A stretch of 64,000 bases of DNA from Chlorobium sp. (GCF_021740465.1 NZ_JAIOZR010000011.1:1-64000); one strand, 5' to 3'; shown: positions 37,009 to 46,231, numbered from the stretch's first letter. A program made the numbers and translations. Notes: generated from the letters alone by a model not told the origin.

Positions 37009-37840
37009 TAGCGGCAGGCTTCAGATTGTGGCTTCGATAGCACCGCTGGCATATTTTGCTGAAAGGATCGGAGGCGACCGTATCGCCGTATCGGTCATGG
37101 TCCCGCCGGGGGGCAATCCTCACAGTTATGAACCAACTCCCAGGCAGATGTCTGCGCTCTCCGACGCCTCACTGTTTGTCAAGGCCGGTTCGGGGGTGGA
37201 GTTCGAACTGGACTGGATGCCTCGAATGCTTTCGCTCAATCCGGAGCTTCGGGTCTGCGATGCTTCAGAGGACGTAACCCTCATTCCCGTGAATCGGGAA
37301 GAGCCTGCCCACGAAGAAGAGCACCACGGTGATGCCGATCATCACCCCCACGGCAGCTTCGATCCGCACTACTGGCTCTCTCCTGAAAACGGCATCATCA
37401 TCGCCCGTAATATCGAAAAGGCCCTGGTGCGTGCCGATCCTTCTCATCGGGAGCGTTATTCCGCCAACACCGATGAACTTGTCGCAGAGCTGGAAGCGCT
37501 GCGGCTCGATATCCGTAACCGGCTTGCTCCGCTGAAGAATCGCAGCTTTCTTGTGTTTCACCCTGCCTGGGGATACTATGCAGCCTCATTCGGGCTGAAA
37601 CAGATAGCTGCCGAAGAGGAGGGCAAGACGCTCACTCCCCGTCAGCTGCAGGAAGTCATAGAACATGCAAGAGCGGCCAACATCCGGGTGGTTTTCGTTT
37701 CGCCGCAGTTCAGTACGCTTCAGGCTGAAGCCATCGCGCGCGATATCGGCGGAGTGACCGGAACGGTCGATCCGCTTGCCCGCGACTATCAGGAGAATCT
37801 CAGGCAGGCAACCGGGGCGTTTCTGAGGGCCATGCAATGA
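36932..37840 (+). CDS. znuA: Zinc ABC transporter substrate-binding lipoprotein
   Basis: The 302-residue protein has a lipoprotein signal (LLLQNGCS) and a cluster A-I metal-binding fold. It has GGNPHSYEPTPRQ (metal His about 69), a His-rich acidic loop (EEEHHGDADHHPHG, about residues 130-143) typical of zinc-specific ZnuA, then PHYWLSP, FHPAWGYYA and a late GTVDPLARDY. It collects periplasmic zinc for the ZnuCB importer. It overlaps the Fur-family gene and the ATPase gene (4 bases). Confidence 0.9.
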   Translation: MIQRTVTLLSLFLLLLLQNGCSTSPDSGRLQIVASIAPLAYFAERIGGDRIAVSVMVPPGGNPHSYEPTPRQMSALSDASLFVKAGSGVEFELDWMPRMLSLNPELRVCDASEDVTLIPVNREEPAHEEEHHGDADHHPHGSFDPHYWLSPENGIIIARNIEKALVRADPSHRERYSANTDELVAELEALRLDIRNRLAPLKNRSFLVFHPAWGYYAASFGLKQIAAEEEGKTLTPRQLQEVIEHARAANIRVVFVSPQFSTLQAEAIARDIGGVTGTVDPLARDYQENLRQATGAFLRAMQ

Positions 37841-38610
37841 GGCGCGAGATTGTCCGCTGCCACAGGCTTGGCGTGGAGCTTGGAGGGGTAAGGGTGCTCA
37901 GGGATCTCTCCTTCTCGGTAGACGAAGGCGATTTTCTGGCCATTGTCGGCCCTAATGGAGGCGGCAAAACCACGCTTCTTCGGGTACTGCTCGGACTGCA
38001 GAAGCCGAGCGAAGGTCACGCTGAGGTGTTCGGCGCCGCACCGGGAAGCTATCCCGAAAAGATTGGTTATGTTCCCCAGCGGCTTTTTTTCGACCGTGAT
38101 TTTCCTCTCGGCGTCAGGGAAGCCGTGCTGATGGGGCGCATGGCGTTGAAAACGCCCTTTCAGCACTACAATAAAACCGACCGCGCCGCGGCCGAGGAGG
38201 CGCTGCGGATTGTCGGGCTTGGTGCGATCGGGAACCGCAGGATCGGCGCTCTCTCAGGGGGCGAACTGCAGCGCGCCCTTATTGCGCGTGCTCTTGCCGG
38301 AAAACCCGAACTGCTTCTGCTCGATGAACCGACGGCAAGTGTCGATCCTGAAATGAAAACATCTATTTACGATCTGCTCGACAAGCTGAAAAAAAGCGTC
38401 ACCATCGTTCTGGTGACCCACGATACCGGTACGGTCAGCCGTTTTGTCGGGAGGGTGCTCTGCCTGAACTGCAGCATGGTGATACGTGAAAACCCTGCGG
38501 GCACTCCGGGAGGAGATGCCGCCCAGCAGGTCTATCCCTACCCTGTCGATCTGCTGGTTCATCATCCTTCCGAACGGCCTGAATCCAACAGTCAAATCCT
38601 GAGGCCATGA
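37837..38610 (+). CDS. znuC: Zinc ABC transporter ATP-binding protein
   Basis: The 257-residue ATPase has Walker A GPNGGGKTT, signature LSGGELQRALIARAL and Walker B LLLLDEPTASVDP. It starts inside the znuA stop and ends inside the znuB start (both ATGA overlaps), so the three form one translationally coupled importer. It hydrolyses ATP at the cytosolic face of the membrane. Confidence 0.92.
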   Translation: MRREIVRCHRLGVELGGVRVLRDLSFSVDEGDFLAIVGPNGGGKTTLLRVLLGLQKPSEGHAEVFGAAPGSYPEKIGYVPQRLFFDRDFPLGVREAVLMGRMALKTPFQHYNKTDRAAAEEALRIVGLGAIGNRRIGALSGGELQRALIARALAGKPELLLLDEPTASVDPEMKTSIYDLLDKLKKSVTIVLVTHDTGTVSRFVGRVLCLNCSMVIRENPAGTPGGDAAQQVYPYPVDLLVHHPSERPESNSQILRP

Positions 38611-39428
38611 ACGGCGATATCCTTGCCTTTGAATTTTTTCGCAATGCGGTGTTTGCCTCCCTGCTCGCCAGCATAGCCTGCGGCATCGTCGGCAGCTACG
38701 TCGTGGTGAAAAAAATCGGTTTTATCAGCGGCGGGATAGCCCATACCGCCTTCGGCGGCATAGGGCTCGGTTACTATCTCGGCATCAATCCGCTCTTCGG
38801 GGTCATCCCTTTCAGTCTCGGAGCCGCAATCGCCATAGGCCTGCTCGGCAGGAAGGCGAAGGTTGCCGAAGATACTGCGATCGCAGCATTCTGGGCTGTA
38901 GGTATGGCTGTGGGCGTCATTCTTATCGGCCTTACTCCAGGATATGCCCCTAATCTGTTCAGCTACCTGTTCGGCAACATCCTGACGGTTCCGACGGGCG
39001 ACCTCTGGATGATCGCCATGCTCGATCTGCTGATCGCCGGCGTGACCTGGACTTTCAGCAAGGAGTTTCTGGCACTTTCTTTCGATGAGGAGTACGCAGA
39101 GGTTTCCGGGGTGAAAACCACCCTGTTCTATCTGTTGCTGCTCTGTCTCATAGCTCTTACCGTAGTTATTCTGGTCAGGATTGTCGGCATCGTGCTGGTC
39201 ATTGCCCTTCTTACCATACCGGCAGCTATAGCAAGGGTTTTCAGCCGCAGCCTTGGCGGGATGATGTTGCTTGCCACACTGCTTTCAGCGTTTTTCAGCC
39301 TTGCCGGGCTTTGGATTTCCTACGAGCTCGATCTCGCCTCCGGAGCGACCATCATCATTCTTGCCGGAGGAGCATTCCTTATGGTCCATGCAGGCCGGCT
39401 GGTCATTTCCTCCTGGCAGGCACGATGA
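38607..39428 (+). CDS. znuB: Zinc ABC transporter permease
   Basis: The 273-residue membrane protein has seven to eight hydrophobic helices and the ABC-3 family sequence HTAFGGIGLGYYLG near residue 46 and LLCLIALTVVILVRIVGIVLVIALLTIPAAIAR near 170-205. It is the translocation channel for zinc (possibly manganese). Its 3' end overlaps the convergent stress protein gene by 26 bases. Confidence 0.92.
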   Translation: MNGDILAFEFFRNAVFASLLASIACGIVGSYVVVKKIGFISGGIAHTAFGGIGLGYYLGINPLFGVIPFSLGAAIAIGLLGRKAKVAEDTAIAAFWAVGMAVGVILIGLTPGYAPNLFSYLFGNILTVPTGDLWMIAMLDLLIAGVTWTFSKEFLALSFDEEYAEVSGVKTTLFYLLLLCLIALTVVILVRIVGIVLVIALLTIPAAIARVFSRSLGGMMLLATLLSAFFSLAGLWISYELDLASGATIIILAGGAFLMVHAGRLVISSWQAR

Positions 39429-39864
39429 CCACCGGGCATTGTGCCCTGCGCACGACGCCTTCCGATACGCTGCCGATCAGCAGATGATAGAGCGCTCCGT
39501 GACCGTGTGATCCGAGAATGATCATACCCACTCCGAACCGCTCCGCCGCTTCGATAATTGCTTTTACCTCGTCGTTGTGCGCGAGATGGGCGGATACCTC
39601 GAGTCCCTGCGATTCAAGGATTTCGGCGATTTCGTGCAGCTGTTCATGGGCCCGGTTTTCGGGGAGTGCTTCCTCCTTCGATTCAGGTTTTTCCTGAGCA
39701 GGCAAAAGAGTTTCAAGGTTGTTCTCCATATCGAGTACCGGTGTTGCCGGTGCGACGACATGAAGCAGAAAAACCTTTGCCCGGAGTGCTGAGGCAAGAG
39801 TGCCGGTATGCGTGATGAGTTCTTCGGTGGTTTCCGAGAAATCGATGGCAACAAGCAGGTTCAT
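39403..39864 (-). CDS. Universal stress protein (UspA family)
   Basis: From the ATG at 39864 (complement) the protein has 153 residues: MNLLVAIDFSETTEELI at the start and GVGMIILGSHGHGALYHLLIGSVSEGVVRRAQCPVVIV at the end, which is the ATP-binding G-2x-G-9x-G(S/T) signature. A ~35-residue acidic insertion (about residues 44-75) lengthens the middle. It is translated next to the MobB-MobA fusion gene: its start overlaps that gene's stop by 4 bases. Usp proteins respond to stress; the trigger is unknown. Confidence 0.88.
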   Translation of the reverse strand: MNLLVAIDFSETTEELITHTGTLASALRAKVFLLHVVAPATPVLDMENNLETLLPAQEKPESKEEALPENRAHEQLHEIAEILESQGLEVSAHLAHNDEVKAIIEAAERFGVGMIILGSHGHGALYHLLIGSVSEGVVRRAQCPVVIVPARRK

Positions 39865-40985
39865 GGACGGTTTTCTCCGCTGAATGGCCGGCACTCCCGC
39901 AGGGCTTTCTGCATGGATGCCGGGTCGTTGATGTTACTGAGGGCGCGGCTGTCGGAAAGTGTTATTTCCCCGATGCGCCAACCATCGAGGAATGCCTGCA
40001 GCGAATGGTTTCCTTCTGCATGGCCGGCAAGCAGTGCCGCTCTCGATTTTGGCTCATAACAGGCCAAGAGCGGTTCGAATTTCCCGGATCCGGCATGCCT
40101 GAACGCGGTGGCGAATCGAAGCGGCATGCGGTTTTCCAGAAGTTCGCAAAGCAGGGGGGCATCGAGAAACGGCATGTCGCAGGCTACGGCAAGCCAGGCT
40201 GTTTTCGGGTGGTGATGCTGTGCCGACAGCAACCCTCCGGCTGGTCCGGTTTCAAGGTAACGGTCGGTAATGACCGGAAGTCCGAAGGATGCGTAGAGTG
40301 CCTCCTGATCGCTGCGGCAGGAGAGGAAAACATCCCGGCAGTGCTCTTTGAGGAGTGCCGCCGTATGCAGAATCTGGTTTTTGTCGTGATAGGAAAGCAG
40401 GGCCTTGTCGGTACCCATTCTCCGGCTTCTTCCGCCTGCAAGGATCAGGCCTGAAAGGGGTGTTTCCGAGACTTTTTCCGCAAGAAACGACTCTATGAAG
40501 GCGGTGATGGTGTCGATGTCGTCGCGATGGAACACGGGAAGATTGTGCCGGTTCGCGATCGGTTTCGCTTCCTGGTCGGTCGAGACGAGTGCAACAGGCT
40601 GCGGTAAGGCGCCTGCGTCAAGCAGATCGAGAATTTTTCTTTCCCGGTCAACCATCAGCAGCTTCGGCAACGGCAGCTCCTTGAGTCCTTCGACAAGCAG
40701 CAGGTCGCAGTCCAGAAATACCATGCGCTCGGAAATCTGCCGGTTTCCGGTTCCTGCGATGACCGCTTTTTTCTCCGGGTCGGAGATCATGACGGTTCCG
40801 GCTCCGGCCTTTTTGAGCGTATGGGAGTCCTTCCCCTCACGATCGATATCGAACCGGTGGCATCCGTGCTTGTAGTAGCCGACCGAAAACCTCTTTGAAA
40901 GACGGTTTACGACTGCAGCGGCAAGGGTTGTCTTTCCGGTCCCGGAAAACCCCGAAAGCGCTATTTCAAAGGGATGAAAAAGCAT
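39861..40985 (-). CDS. MobB-MobA fusion, molybdopterin guanine dinucleotide synthesis
   Basis: The 374-residue protein joins two enzymes. The N-terminal half (residues ~1-175) is MobB-like, with P-loop SGFSGTGKTTL and a later YYKHGCHRF. The C-terminal half from about residue 178 is MobA-like, with LILAGGRSRRMGTDKALL and VACDMPFLDA. MobA adds GMP to molybdopterin and MobB is a GTP-binding helper, so one polypeptide would carry both. It sits close to a MoaC-MoaB/Mog fusion gene and moeA, so much of the late molybdenum cofactor pathway is encoded within 5 kb. Confidence 0.9.
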   Translation of the reverse strand: MLFHPFEIALSGFSGTGKTTLAAAVVNRLSKRFSVGYYKHGCHRFDIDREGKDSHTLKKAGAGTVMISDPEKKAVIAGTGNRQISERMVFLDCDLLLVEGLKELPLPKLLMVDRERKILDLLDAGALPQPVALVSTDQEAKPIANRHNLPVFHRDDIDTITAFIESFLAEKVSETPLSGLILAGGRSRRMGTDKALLSYHDKNQILHTAALLKEHCRDVFLSCRSDQEALYASFGLPVITDRYLETGPAGGLLSAQHHHPKTAWLAVACDMPFLDAPLLCELLENRMPLRFATAFRHAGSGKFEPLLACYEPKSRAALLAGHAEGNHSLQAFLDGWRIGEITLSDSRALSNINDPASMQKALRECRPFSGENRP

Positions 40986-41063
40986 ATGCGATATTTGCAG
41001 TTCCGGTGCCGTTCGACACTGCAGCGGGACAGCCTTGCCGGGGTACAGGGAGATGCGCTGTTG

Positions 41064-41234
41064 TTATGCTTTTGCCTGTTTTTTTTCCTGCAGAATCATG
41101 ATGACGGCTGCAGCAACGCCGGGCAGCCATCCGAGCAGGGTGAGAATGCCTGTCAGCATGATGGTTCCTGCCTCCTTGTTCATGACAGCGGCAGGGGGAA
41201 GAATAAAGGCAAGTATCCAGCGGCGAATGTCCAT
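41064..41234 (-). CDS. Pmp3/YqaE-type small membrane protein
   Basis: From the ATG at 41234 (complement) the product is 56 residues with two helices, ILAFILPPAAVMN and GILTLLGWLPGVAAAVIMIL, the hallmark of UPF0057/Pmp3/YqaE proteolipids. Plant and yeast members affect membrane potential and salt tolerance; bacterial roles are unclear. An in-frame ATG 72 bases upstream gives an 80-residue form, but that extension lacks the family pattern. Confidence 0.8.
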   Translation of the reverse strand: MDIRRWILAFILPPAAVMNKEAGTIMLTGILTLLGWLPGVAAAVIMILQEKKQAKA

Positions 41235-41457
41235 AACGGGCTCCGGGTTTCGATTTTTACAATGGTAAAACCGCTGAAATTTAATACTTCTCGGAACAAC
41301 AACCAACGCAAAACCGATATGGAGCGGTTCCGTGCGATCTTCTGCTCACGGTATGTTGTTTTTTAGTGTTAAAGTTTTAAATTAGAGTCCCCTTCGAAAT
41401 GATCCTGAGTGATAACAATTGTATACTCACGGTTTTTTGAACATAAATTGAAATATT

Positions 41458-41766
41458 TTGCATAAAACAGTTCATCCCGACGTGGTTTTGGATGATGTTG
41501 ATGAGGTAATCGACGAACCGAACTTTAATAACCCCAATACCTCACCCGATCCGCCAAGTCCCTACGCCGACCTGGAAAAAAAGTACCGCAAAAACAGGTT
41601 CAACAAGAGCAGGAACAAAAATTCTTCAGATCCTCAAGGCTATAACAGCACGCTTGCGCCCGCCTCGTCCAAAGCTTCGAGAGGCAACAAGGTTCAGAAA
41701 AGAAAATCAACAGGAAAACCTTCCTCGAAACCAGCCCGTTTTTCTCCGGGAAAACGCAGCTCATAA
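41458..41766 (+). CDS. Small basic low-complexity protein, hypothetical
   Basis: The frame starts with TTG 41458 and gives 102 residues: an acidic N-terminus (DDVDEVIDEP) followed by a strongly basic, Lys/Ser/Asn-rich tail (RKNRFNKSRNKN, KVQKRKSTGKP). It resembles no family I know. A likely terminator directly follows (41788-41818), which supports a real transcript. No Shine-Dalgarno or ATG is present, so it might also be noncoding with chance openness. Confidence 0.4.
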   Translation: MHKTVHPDVVLDDVDEVIDEPNFNNPNTSPDPPSPYADLEKKYRKNRFNKSRNKNSSDPQGYNSTLAPASSKASRGNKVQKRKSTGKPSSKPARFSPGKRSS

Positions 41767-41787
41767 GAGCCCGCATAACGGTCCGCC

Positions 41788-41818
41788 AACCCGCATGAGA
41801 GGGCCTATGGGTTTTTTT
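41788..41818 (+). terminator. Probable terminator after the basic small gene
   Basis: AACCC (41788-41792) pairs with GGGTT (41809-41813) and the stem runs into a T run. The loop is long, so stability is modest. Confidence 0.5.
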
Positions 41819-41862
41819 GTGCTGATGCTCGAGTCAAGGGGGGCCCAGCCTTTTTTTATCGT

Positions 41863-42693
41863 ATGCACTTTGAAATTCAGGCACACCGGGGTGCGAGGGC
41901 TTTTTTTCCCGAGAATACCGTTCAGGCCTTCTGCAAGGCTGCGGATCTGGGCGTGAGGGTTATAGAACTTGATCTTCTTGTTACCGGAGATCACCAGCTT
42001 GTTGTTTCCCACGATCCGTGGATCGGCGCTCCGCACTGTACGGCTCCTGACGGCAGGCCGCTCGAAGAGAAAGATCGGGAGTGTTTTTTTCTGTACAATA
42101 TGCCCTACGCTGAAATTTCAGCTTTCGGTTGTGGCCTTCCAGACCCGCACTTTCCACAACAGCAGGGTATTGAGGCCTGCAAGCCGCTGCTATCCGATGT
42201 ATTTCGCCAGGTGGATGCCCATATGCTTGCCCGTCGTCTTCCTGGCAGGATGATTTTCAACATCGAGCTTAAATCATGGCCCGGCAGGGATAAAGAGCTG
42301 CATCCTCCGCCGGAGGTCTACGCATTTCTCGTCGTCGAAGAGATCCGCCGGAGCGCCATGGCGTCGAGAGTCCGGGTTCAGTCGTTTGACGGCCGCCTTA
42401 TCCGGGAGGTAAGGAGGCGTTATCCGGAGTTGTGTTACGGGCTTCTTGTCGATGAAGAGTCCCGTTTCGGTAACCTCACCGTGGAGACAGGTTTTGTTCC
42501 GGCCTATGTCAATCCGTATTTTTCACTCCTGAGCTCCGAACTGCTCGAAAGGCTGCATAGCGAGGGAGTTCGTGTCGTACCCTGGACGGTCAACACTCCG
42601 GAAGATATGCTTCGCCTGAAATGCATGGGAGCCGACGGCATCATCACCGATCATCCTGAACTTGCGCTGCAGCTCAAAGAGCTCTTCGCATGA
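41863..42693 (+). CDS. Glycerophosphodiester phosphodiesterase
   Basis: The 276-residue protein has the GDPD active-site start AHRGARAFFPENTVQAF (catalytic His 8 and Arg 9 region) and ELDLLVTGDHQLVVSHD, then FNIELKSW (about 125) and a late VNTPEDMLRLKCMGADGIITDHPELAL. It hydrolyses glycerophosphodiesters to glycerol 3-phosphate and an alcohol. There is no signal peptide, so it is cytosolic. The start at ATG 41863 is well placed for the family. The next gene begins 30 bases later. Confidence 0.9.
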   Translation: MHFEIQAHRGARAFFPENTVQAFCKAADLGVRVIELDLLVTGDHQLVVSHDPWIGAPHCTAPDGRPLEEKDRECFFLYNMPYAEISAFGCGLPDPHFPQQQGIEACKPLLSDVFRQVDAHMLARRLPGRMIFNIELKSWPGRDKELHPPPEVYAFLVVEEIRRSAMASRVRVQSFDGRLIREVRRRYPELCYGLLVDEESRFGNLTVETGFVPAYVNPYFSLLSSELLERLHSEGVRVVPWTVNTPEDMLRLKCMGADGIITDHPELALQLKELFA

Positions 42694-42723
42694 AACCAAT
42701 TTATTCCGAAAAAGAGGAGCGCT

Positions 42724-43668
42724 ATGGATTTTACCCATCTCGACGAACACGGCAATGTCGCCATGGTCGATGTTTCGCCGAAACCCGGAAGCCAGAGAAC
42801 CGCAAAGGCATCCGGGTCCATATCGATGTGCCCGGACACCATTCGTCTGCTCGTGGAAGACGCCATTCCGAAGGGAAACGTCCTCACCGCGGCCAAGATT
42901 GCGGGAATTCAGGCCGCCAAACAGACCGCCCATCTCATTCCGCTCTGTCATCAGCTGAATCTGTCATGGGTGGAGCTCTCCTTCGCCTTGCTTGAAGACC
43001 GCATCGACATTTCAGCAACGGCCAGAACCCGCGAGGCAACCGGTGTGGAGATGGAGGCGCTTACAGCCGTATCGGTGGCCGCCCTGACGATTTACGACAT
43101 GTGCAAGGCCCTCGATTCCACAATGGAGATCGGTTCCATTCGTCTTGACGTGAAAACCGGAGGAAAAAAGCAGCTCGCCGTGGGGTACCGGCCAAGAACA
43201 TCCATTCTCGTGCTTTCCGATTCCATAGCCGCCGGCAAAGGAATCGACCGTTCGGGAAAAGTGCTGCAGGAGGGTCTTGAAGCTGCCGGTTGTCCTGTCC
43301 AAGAGCTTCGGATCATCGCCGACAGGAAGGAGGATATAGAGTCGGTTGTTGAAGAGTGGGTTGCCGGGGGGGTCGAGCTGATCGTGACTTCCGGTGGCAC
43401 CGGTCTCGGGCCAAGGGATGTTACGGTCGAGGCACTGCAGCCGATGTTTACCAGAAAACTTCCGGGAATCGAGCAGGCACTGTTCAACTGGGGACAGGGA
43501 AAAACAAAAACCGCAATGCTTTCGAGGCTTGCGGCCGGCATGATCGGTGACTCGCTCCTGATATGTCTGCCCGGTAGTCCGGGCGCTGCGGCCGATGCGC
43601 TTGAGGTGCTTGTTCCCGCTGTATTCCATGCTTTTGCCATGCTCAAAGGGGAGGGCCACCAGTCATGA
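42724..43668 (+). CDS. MoaC-MoaB/Mog fusion, molybdopterin synthesis
   Basis: The 314-residue protein has a MoaC domain (residues ~1-155; LIPLCHQLNLS, TGVEMEALTAVSVAALTIYDMCKA), which makes cyclic pyranopterin monophosphate. It is followed by a MoaB/MogA domain (about 160-310; TSGGTGLGPRDVTVEALQP), which adenylates molybdopterin. Green sulfur bacteria are one group where such joined genes are expected. It overlaps moeA by 4 bases, so the adenylation and metal insertion steps are coupled. Confidence 0.92.
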   Translation: MDFTHLDEHGNVAMVDVSPKPGSQRTAKASGSISMCPDTIRLLVEDAIPKGNVLTAAKIAGIQAAKQTAHLIPLCHQLNLSWVELSFALLEDRIDISATARTREATGVEMEALTAVSVAALTIYDMCKALDSTMEIGSIRLDVKTGGKKQLAVGYRPRTSILVLSDSIAAGKGIDRSGKVLQEGLEAAGCPVQELRIIADRKEDIESVVEEWVAGGVELIVTSGGTGLGPRDVTVEALQPMFTRKLPGIEQALFNWGQGKTKTAMLSRLAAGMIGDSLLICLPGSPGAAADALEVLVPAVFHAFAMLKGEGHQS

Positions 43669-44906
43669 TTACCGTTCAGGATGCTCATCGCATGATAAGG
43701 GAGTCCGTTGGAGAACTCCCCCTTGAATATCAGCCGCTTTCTCGGCTGCAGGGCCGCGTTCTGGGTGAAGATGTTGTCGCTCCGTTTCCTCTGCCCCGTT
43801 TCACCAACGCCGCAATGGACGGTTTTGCCCTCCGGCGCTCCGATATCGAGGGTGCATCGCAGGATACTCCGGTCAGGCTGCAGGTCGTTTCGGAGGTCGC
43901 CGCCGGCGCCATGCCCGGAGTGCCCGTTTTACAGGGAAGCTGTGCGCAGATCATGACCGGAGCGCCGTTGCCGGATGGCGCCGATACGGTTGTAGCTTTC
44001 GAACAGACCAGCGGATTCGGCAGCCGGGAGGTCTCGATTTTTTCCGCTCCGAAACGGGGCACCAATATCCGTTACGCCGGAGAGGAGGTCGCCTGCAGCA
44101 GCGTGCTTTTGCGACAAGGAACGCCCGTTGCTTCTGCGGAGATCGCCGTGCTTGCCACGCTGGGCATCGAGGGTGTGCTTGCCGGAGGCGTGCCGAGGGT
44201 GGCTCTCGTCACGGTAGGCGATGAACTGCGGATGCCGGGAGAGGCGCTTGAGGGAGCGGCCATCTACAACAGCAACCGTTTCATGCTGCAGGCCCTTTGC
44301 CGCGCGTGGGGTATCGAGCCCACGCTGCTGCTTCATGCGCCTGACGACAGGGCGGCCCTGCGGGGCGTGCTTGCCGAGGCTCTTGCCGGCTGCGACATGC
44401 TGGTGACTGCGGGAGGCATTTCAACCGGCGAATACGATTATGTTCAGGAACTGCTCGGCGAAACCGGCGTCGCCGCACGATTCTGGAGGGTCGCCCAGAA
44501 ACCGGGAAAACCGCTATATTTCGGGACGACCGGCGACAACCGTCCGGTTTTTGCCCTGCCGGGAAATCCGGTTTCGGCGATGACCTGTTTTCATGAGTAT
44601 GTCGTTCCGGCCCTCTGTCTGCAACAGGGGCGCGCGGTTCCCGAGAAGATTGAGGCTCTGCTTGCCGAACCCTTTCCCGCCGATAAAAAACGGTATCGCT
44701 TTCTGCCGGGTACCATCTGGCAGGAAAACGGACGGTTGTACTGCAGGGTTTCCCGGAAGGTGGAGTCGCATATGATCACCTCTCTTGCCGGCGCCGACGG
44801 CATCATCGAATCCGGCCCCGCTCCGGATGCGCTTGCAGCAGGCAGCGCGGTGACCTGCTCGCTGTTTCCCTGGTCGGGAGTCCGGCGCTCCGCCGGGCTG
44901 GTTTGA
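43665..44906 (+). CDS. moeA: Molybdopterin molybdenumtransferase
   Basis: The 413-residue protein begins with MITVQDAHRMI. It contains NAAMDGFALR (about residue 45), IMTGAPLPDGADTVV (about 104), a MoCF-domain VTAGGISTGEYDYV (about 246-259) and FALPGNPVSAMTCFHEYV (about 292-309). It inserts molybdate into adenylated molybdopterin. It is the last gene of the moa-moe pair. The convergent batD-like gene ends only 11 bases away. Confidence 0.93.
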   Translation: MITVQDAHRMIRESVGELPLEYQPLSRLQGRVLGEDVVAPFPLPRFTNAAMDGFALRRSDIEGASQDTPVRLQVVSEVAAGAMPGVPVLQGSCAQIMTGAPLPDGADTVVAFEQTSGFGSREVSIFSAPKRGTNIRYAGEEVACSSVLLRQGTPVASAEIAVLATLGIEGVLAGGVPRVALVTVGDELRMPGEALEGAAIYNSNRFMLQALCRAWGIEPTLLLHAPDDRAALRGVLAEALAGCDMLVTAGGISTGEYDYVQELLGETGVAARFWRVAQKPGKPLYFGTTGDNRPVFALPGNPVSAMTCFHEYVVPALCLQQGRAVPEKIEALLAEPFPADKKRYRFLPGTIWQENGRLYCRVSRKVESHMITSLAGADGIIESGPAPDALAAGSAVTCSLFPWSGVRRSAGLV

Positions 44907-44917
44907 GGGCAGAGTGG

Positions 44918-46231
44918 CTACGGCTGCTGCAGGCGGAAGAAAAGTCGTTTCCCCTCGTTGCGGAGCCGCTCCTCTTCCACCGCTGAAGCTCCAGCTGGAC
45001 TGAACATCAGGTGATCGATCGATTCAAGCAGTTTTAAAAGTTCTCTGCAGATCTCTTCCGCTACCCCTTTTTCCAGAAGTGCGGCACCGAGCTTTGGCCT
45101 GGTGAGGCTTTCCGGCCTCAGGACGCCCTTTTGCCCGATGACGCGGTAGAGCGCGGTTTTGATCTCCTGCGGAGTTTTGCTGTCGTACGAGAGTTCCTCC
45201 CGGCTTCGGTCAGCTTGCCGCGCCCCTTTTCCCTGCAGCTTTTTTCTTGCGAGTCTCAGCAACAGAAAGGCCAGAAGTGCGACAATGGCTATTGCGGCAG
45301 CAGGCAGGGTAAAAAGCGGGTTTTTTACGGATTCTGCCGGCACGCTATCCGGCAGCCTCACCTTTTTCCCGGTATTTTCGGCAGGCACCACACTGATTGC
45401 GACCTGGCCGGAGGCAACTGTCCGGTAGCGGTTTTTCAGGGGATCGAAATAGACGAAACGGGTCTCCGGAATGGTGACGTTTCCGGTTTGGTCCGGGTAG
45501 AGGGTTATTCTTGTGGAGAACGAACCGGATGAACGGCTCTTGCTGCTGTCGAGACTCAGTGTCGAGACCGGAGGCCTCTGGTGAAATGCCGGCGGGAATA
45601 CGGGCTTCGGAGCGGTGAATGCCGTGAGGTTGCCGGTTCCCGCAATCGTCAGGGTAATCGTAACCGGATCGCCGGCTCTGATGGTTGTGCGATCGGCCGT
45701 GAGCCCGAAAGAGAACGAACCTACGGCACCCGTGAATCCCGCTGGAACGGGCTTCGGCAGCGGCCTGGCGCGGATCAGCATATCAGGAGCGGCAAGCACG
45801 ATGTCGCCGCTCTTGTCGAGTGGAGAGCCGTCGGGAAAAAGGCAGCGGAGGCGGTATCCCCTGATATTGATCGTTCCGGGCTGCAGGGTAGAAACCCGGT
45901 ACTGCCGGACAAGCGCACTCCGGTAGAGGGTACCCTCGATGGTTACCGGTATGCTTTTGACATAGCGCCCGGGGTCGATCTCTTCAGCCCTGAGTCCGTC
46001 GAGCGCAGGAGCCGACAGGTCGGAAACCTGAGGGGCGTCGCCGGTGAAACAGAGTGTGTAGGAGAGGATGACCTCCTCTCCGGCGTAGGGTGTGGTGTTG
46101 GTGACGGTTGTGCGTATGAATGGCGCTTTTCCTGTCGGAACCCGATCCCCGTTCGCGTTCGCCGCAAGACAGAAGAGGGCGACAGCCGTCATCATGAGAA
46201 CGCTCAGCATGGATCGGACGGTATTGCGCAT
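44918..46231 (-). CDS. BatD-like protein (oxygen-tolerance family)
   Basis: The 437-residue protein has a signal peptide (residues ~1-27) and tandem Ig-like strands, TVTNTTPYAGEEVILSYTLCF and FGLTADRTTIRAGDPVTITLTIAGTGN, typical of BatD. One membrane helix (about residues 313-333) precedes a Lys-rich cytosolic tail. BatD belongs to the Bacteroides aerotolerance locus, though its activity is unknown. Its Bat partners lie 5-15 kb away (50068-50727 and 54968-60019), not adjacent. The start is the first ATG that leaves a good signal. Confidence 0.8.
   Translation of the reverse strand: MRNTVRSMLSVLMMTAVALFCLAANANGDRVPTGKAPFIRTTVTNTTPYAGEEVILSYTLCFTGDAPQVSDLSAPALDGLRAEEIDPGRYVKSIPVTIEGTLYRSALVRQYRVSTLQPGTINIRGYRLRCLFPDGSPLDKSGDIVLAAPDMLIRARPLPKPVPAGFTGAVGSFSFGLTADRTTIRAGDPVTITLTIAGTGNLTAFTAPKPVFPPAFHQRPPVSTLSLDSSKSRSSGSFSTRITLYPDQTGNVTIPETRFVYFDPLKNRYRTVASGQVAISVVPAENTGKKVRLPDSVPAESVKNPLFTLPAAAIAIVALLAFLLLRLARKKLQGKGARQADRSREELSYDSKTPQEIKTALYRVIGQKGVLRPESLTRPKLGAALLEKGVAEEICRELLKLLESIDHLMFSPAGASAVEEERLRNEGKRLFFRLQQP

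Noticed and set aside
41235-41306. 24-codon upstream extension of the Pmp3-like gene
   Set aside because: The family starts at the internal Met (MDIRRWILAF), and the extension is atypical in composition.
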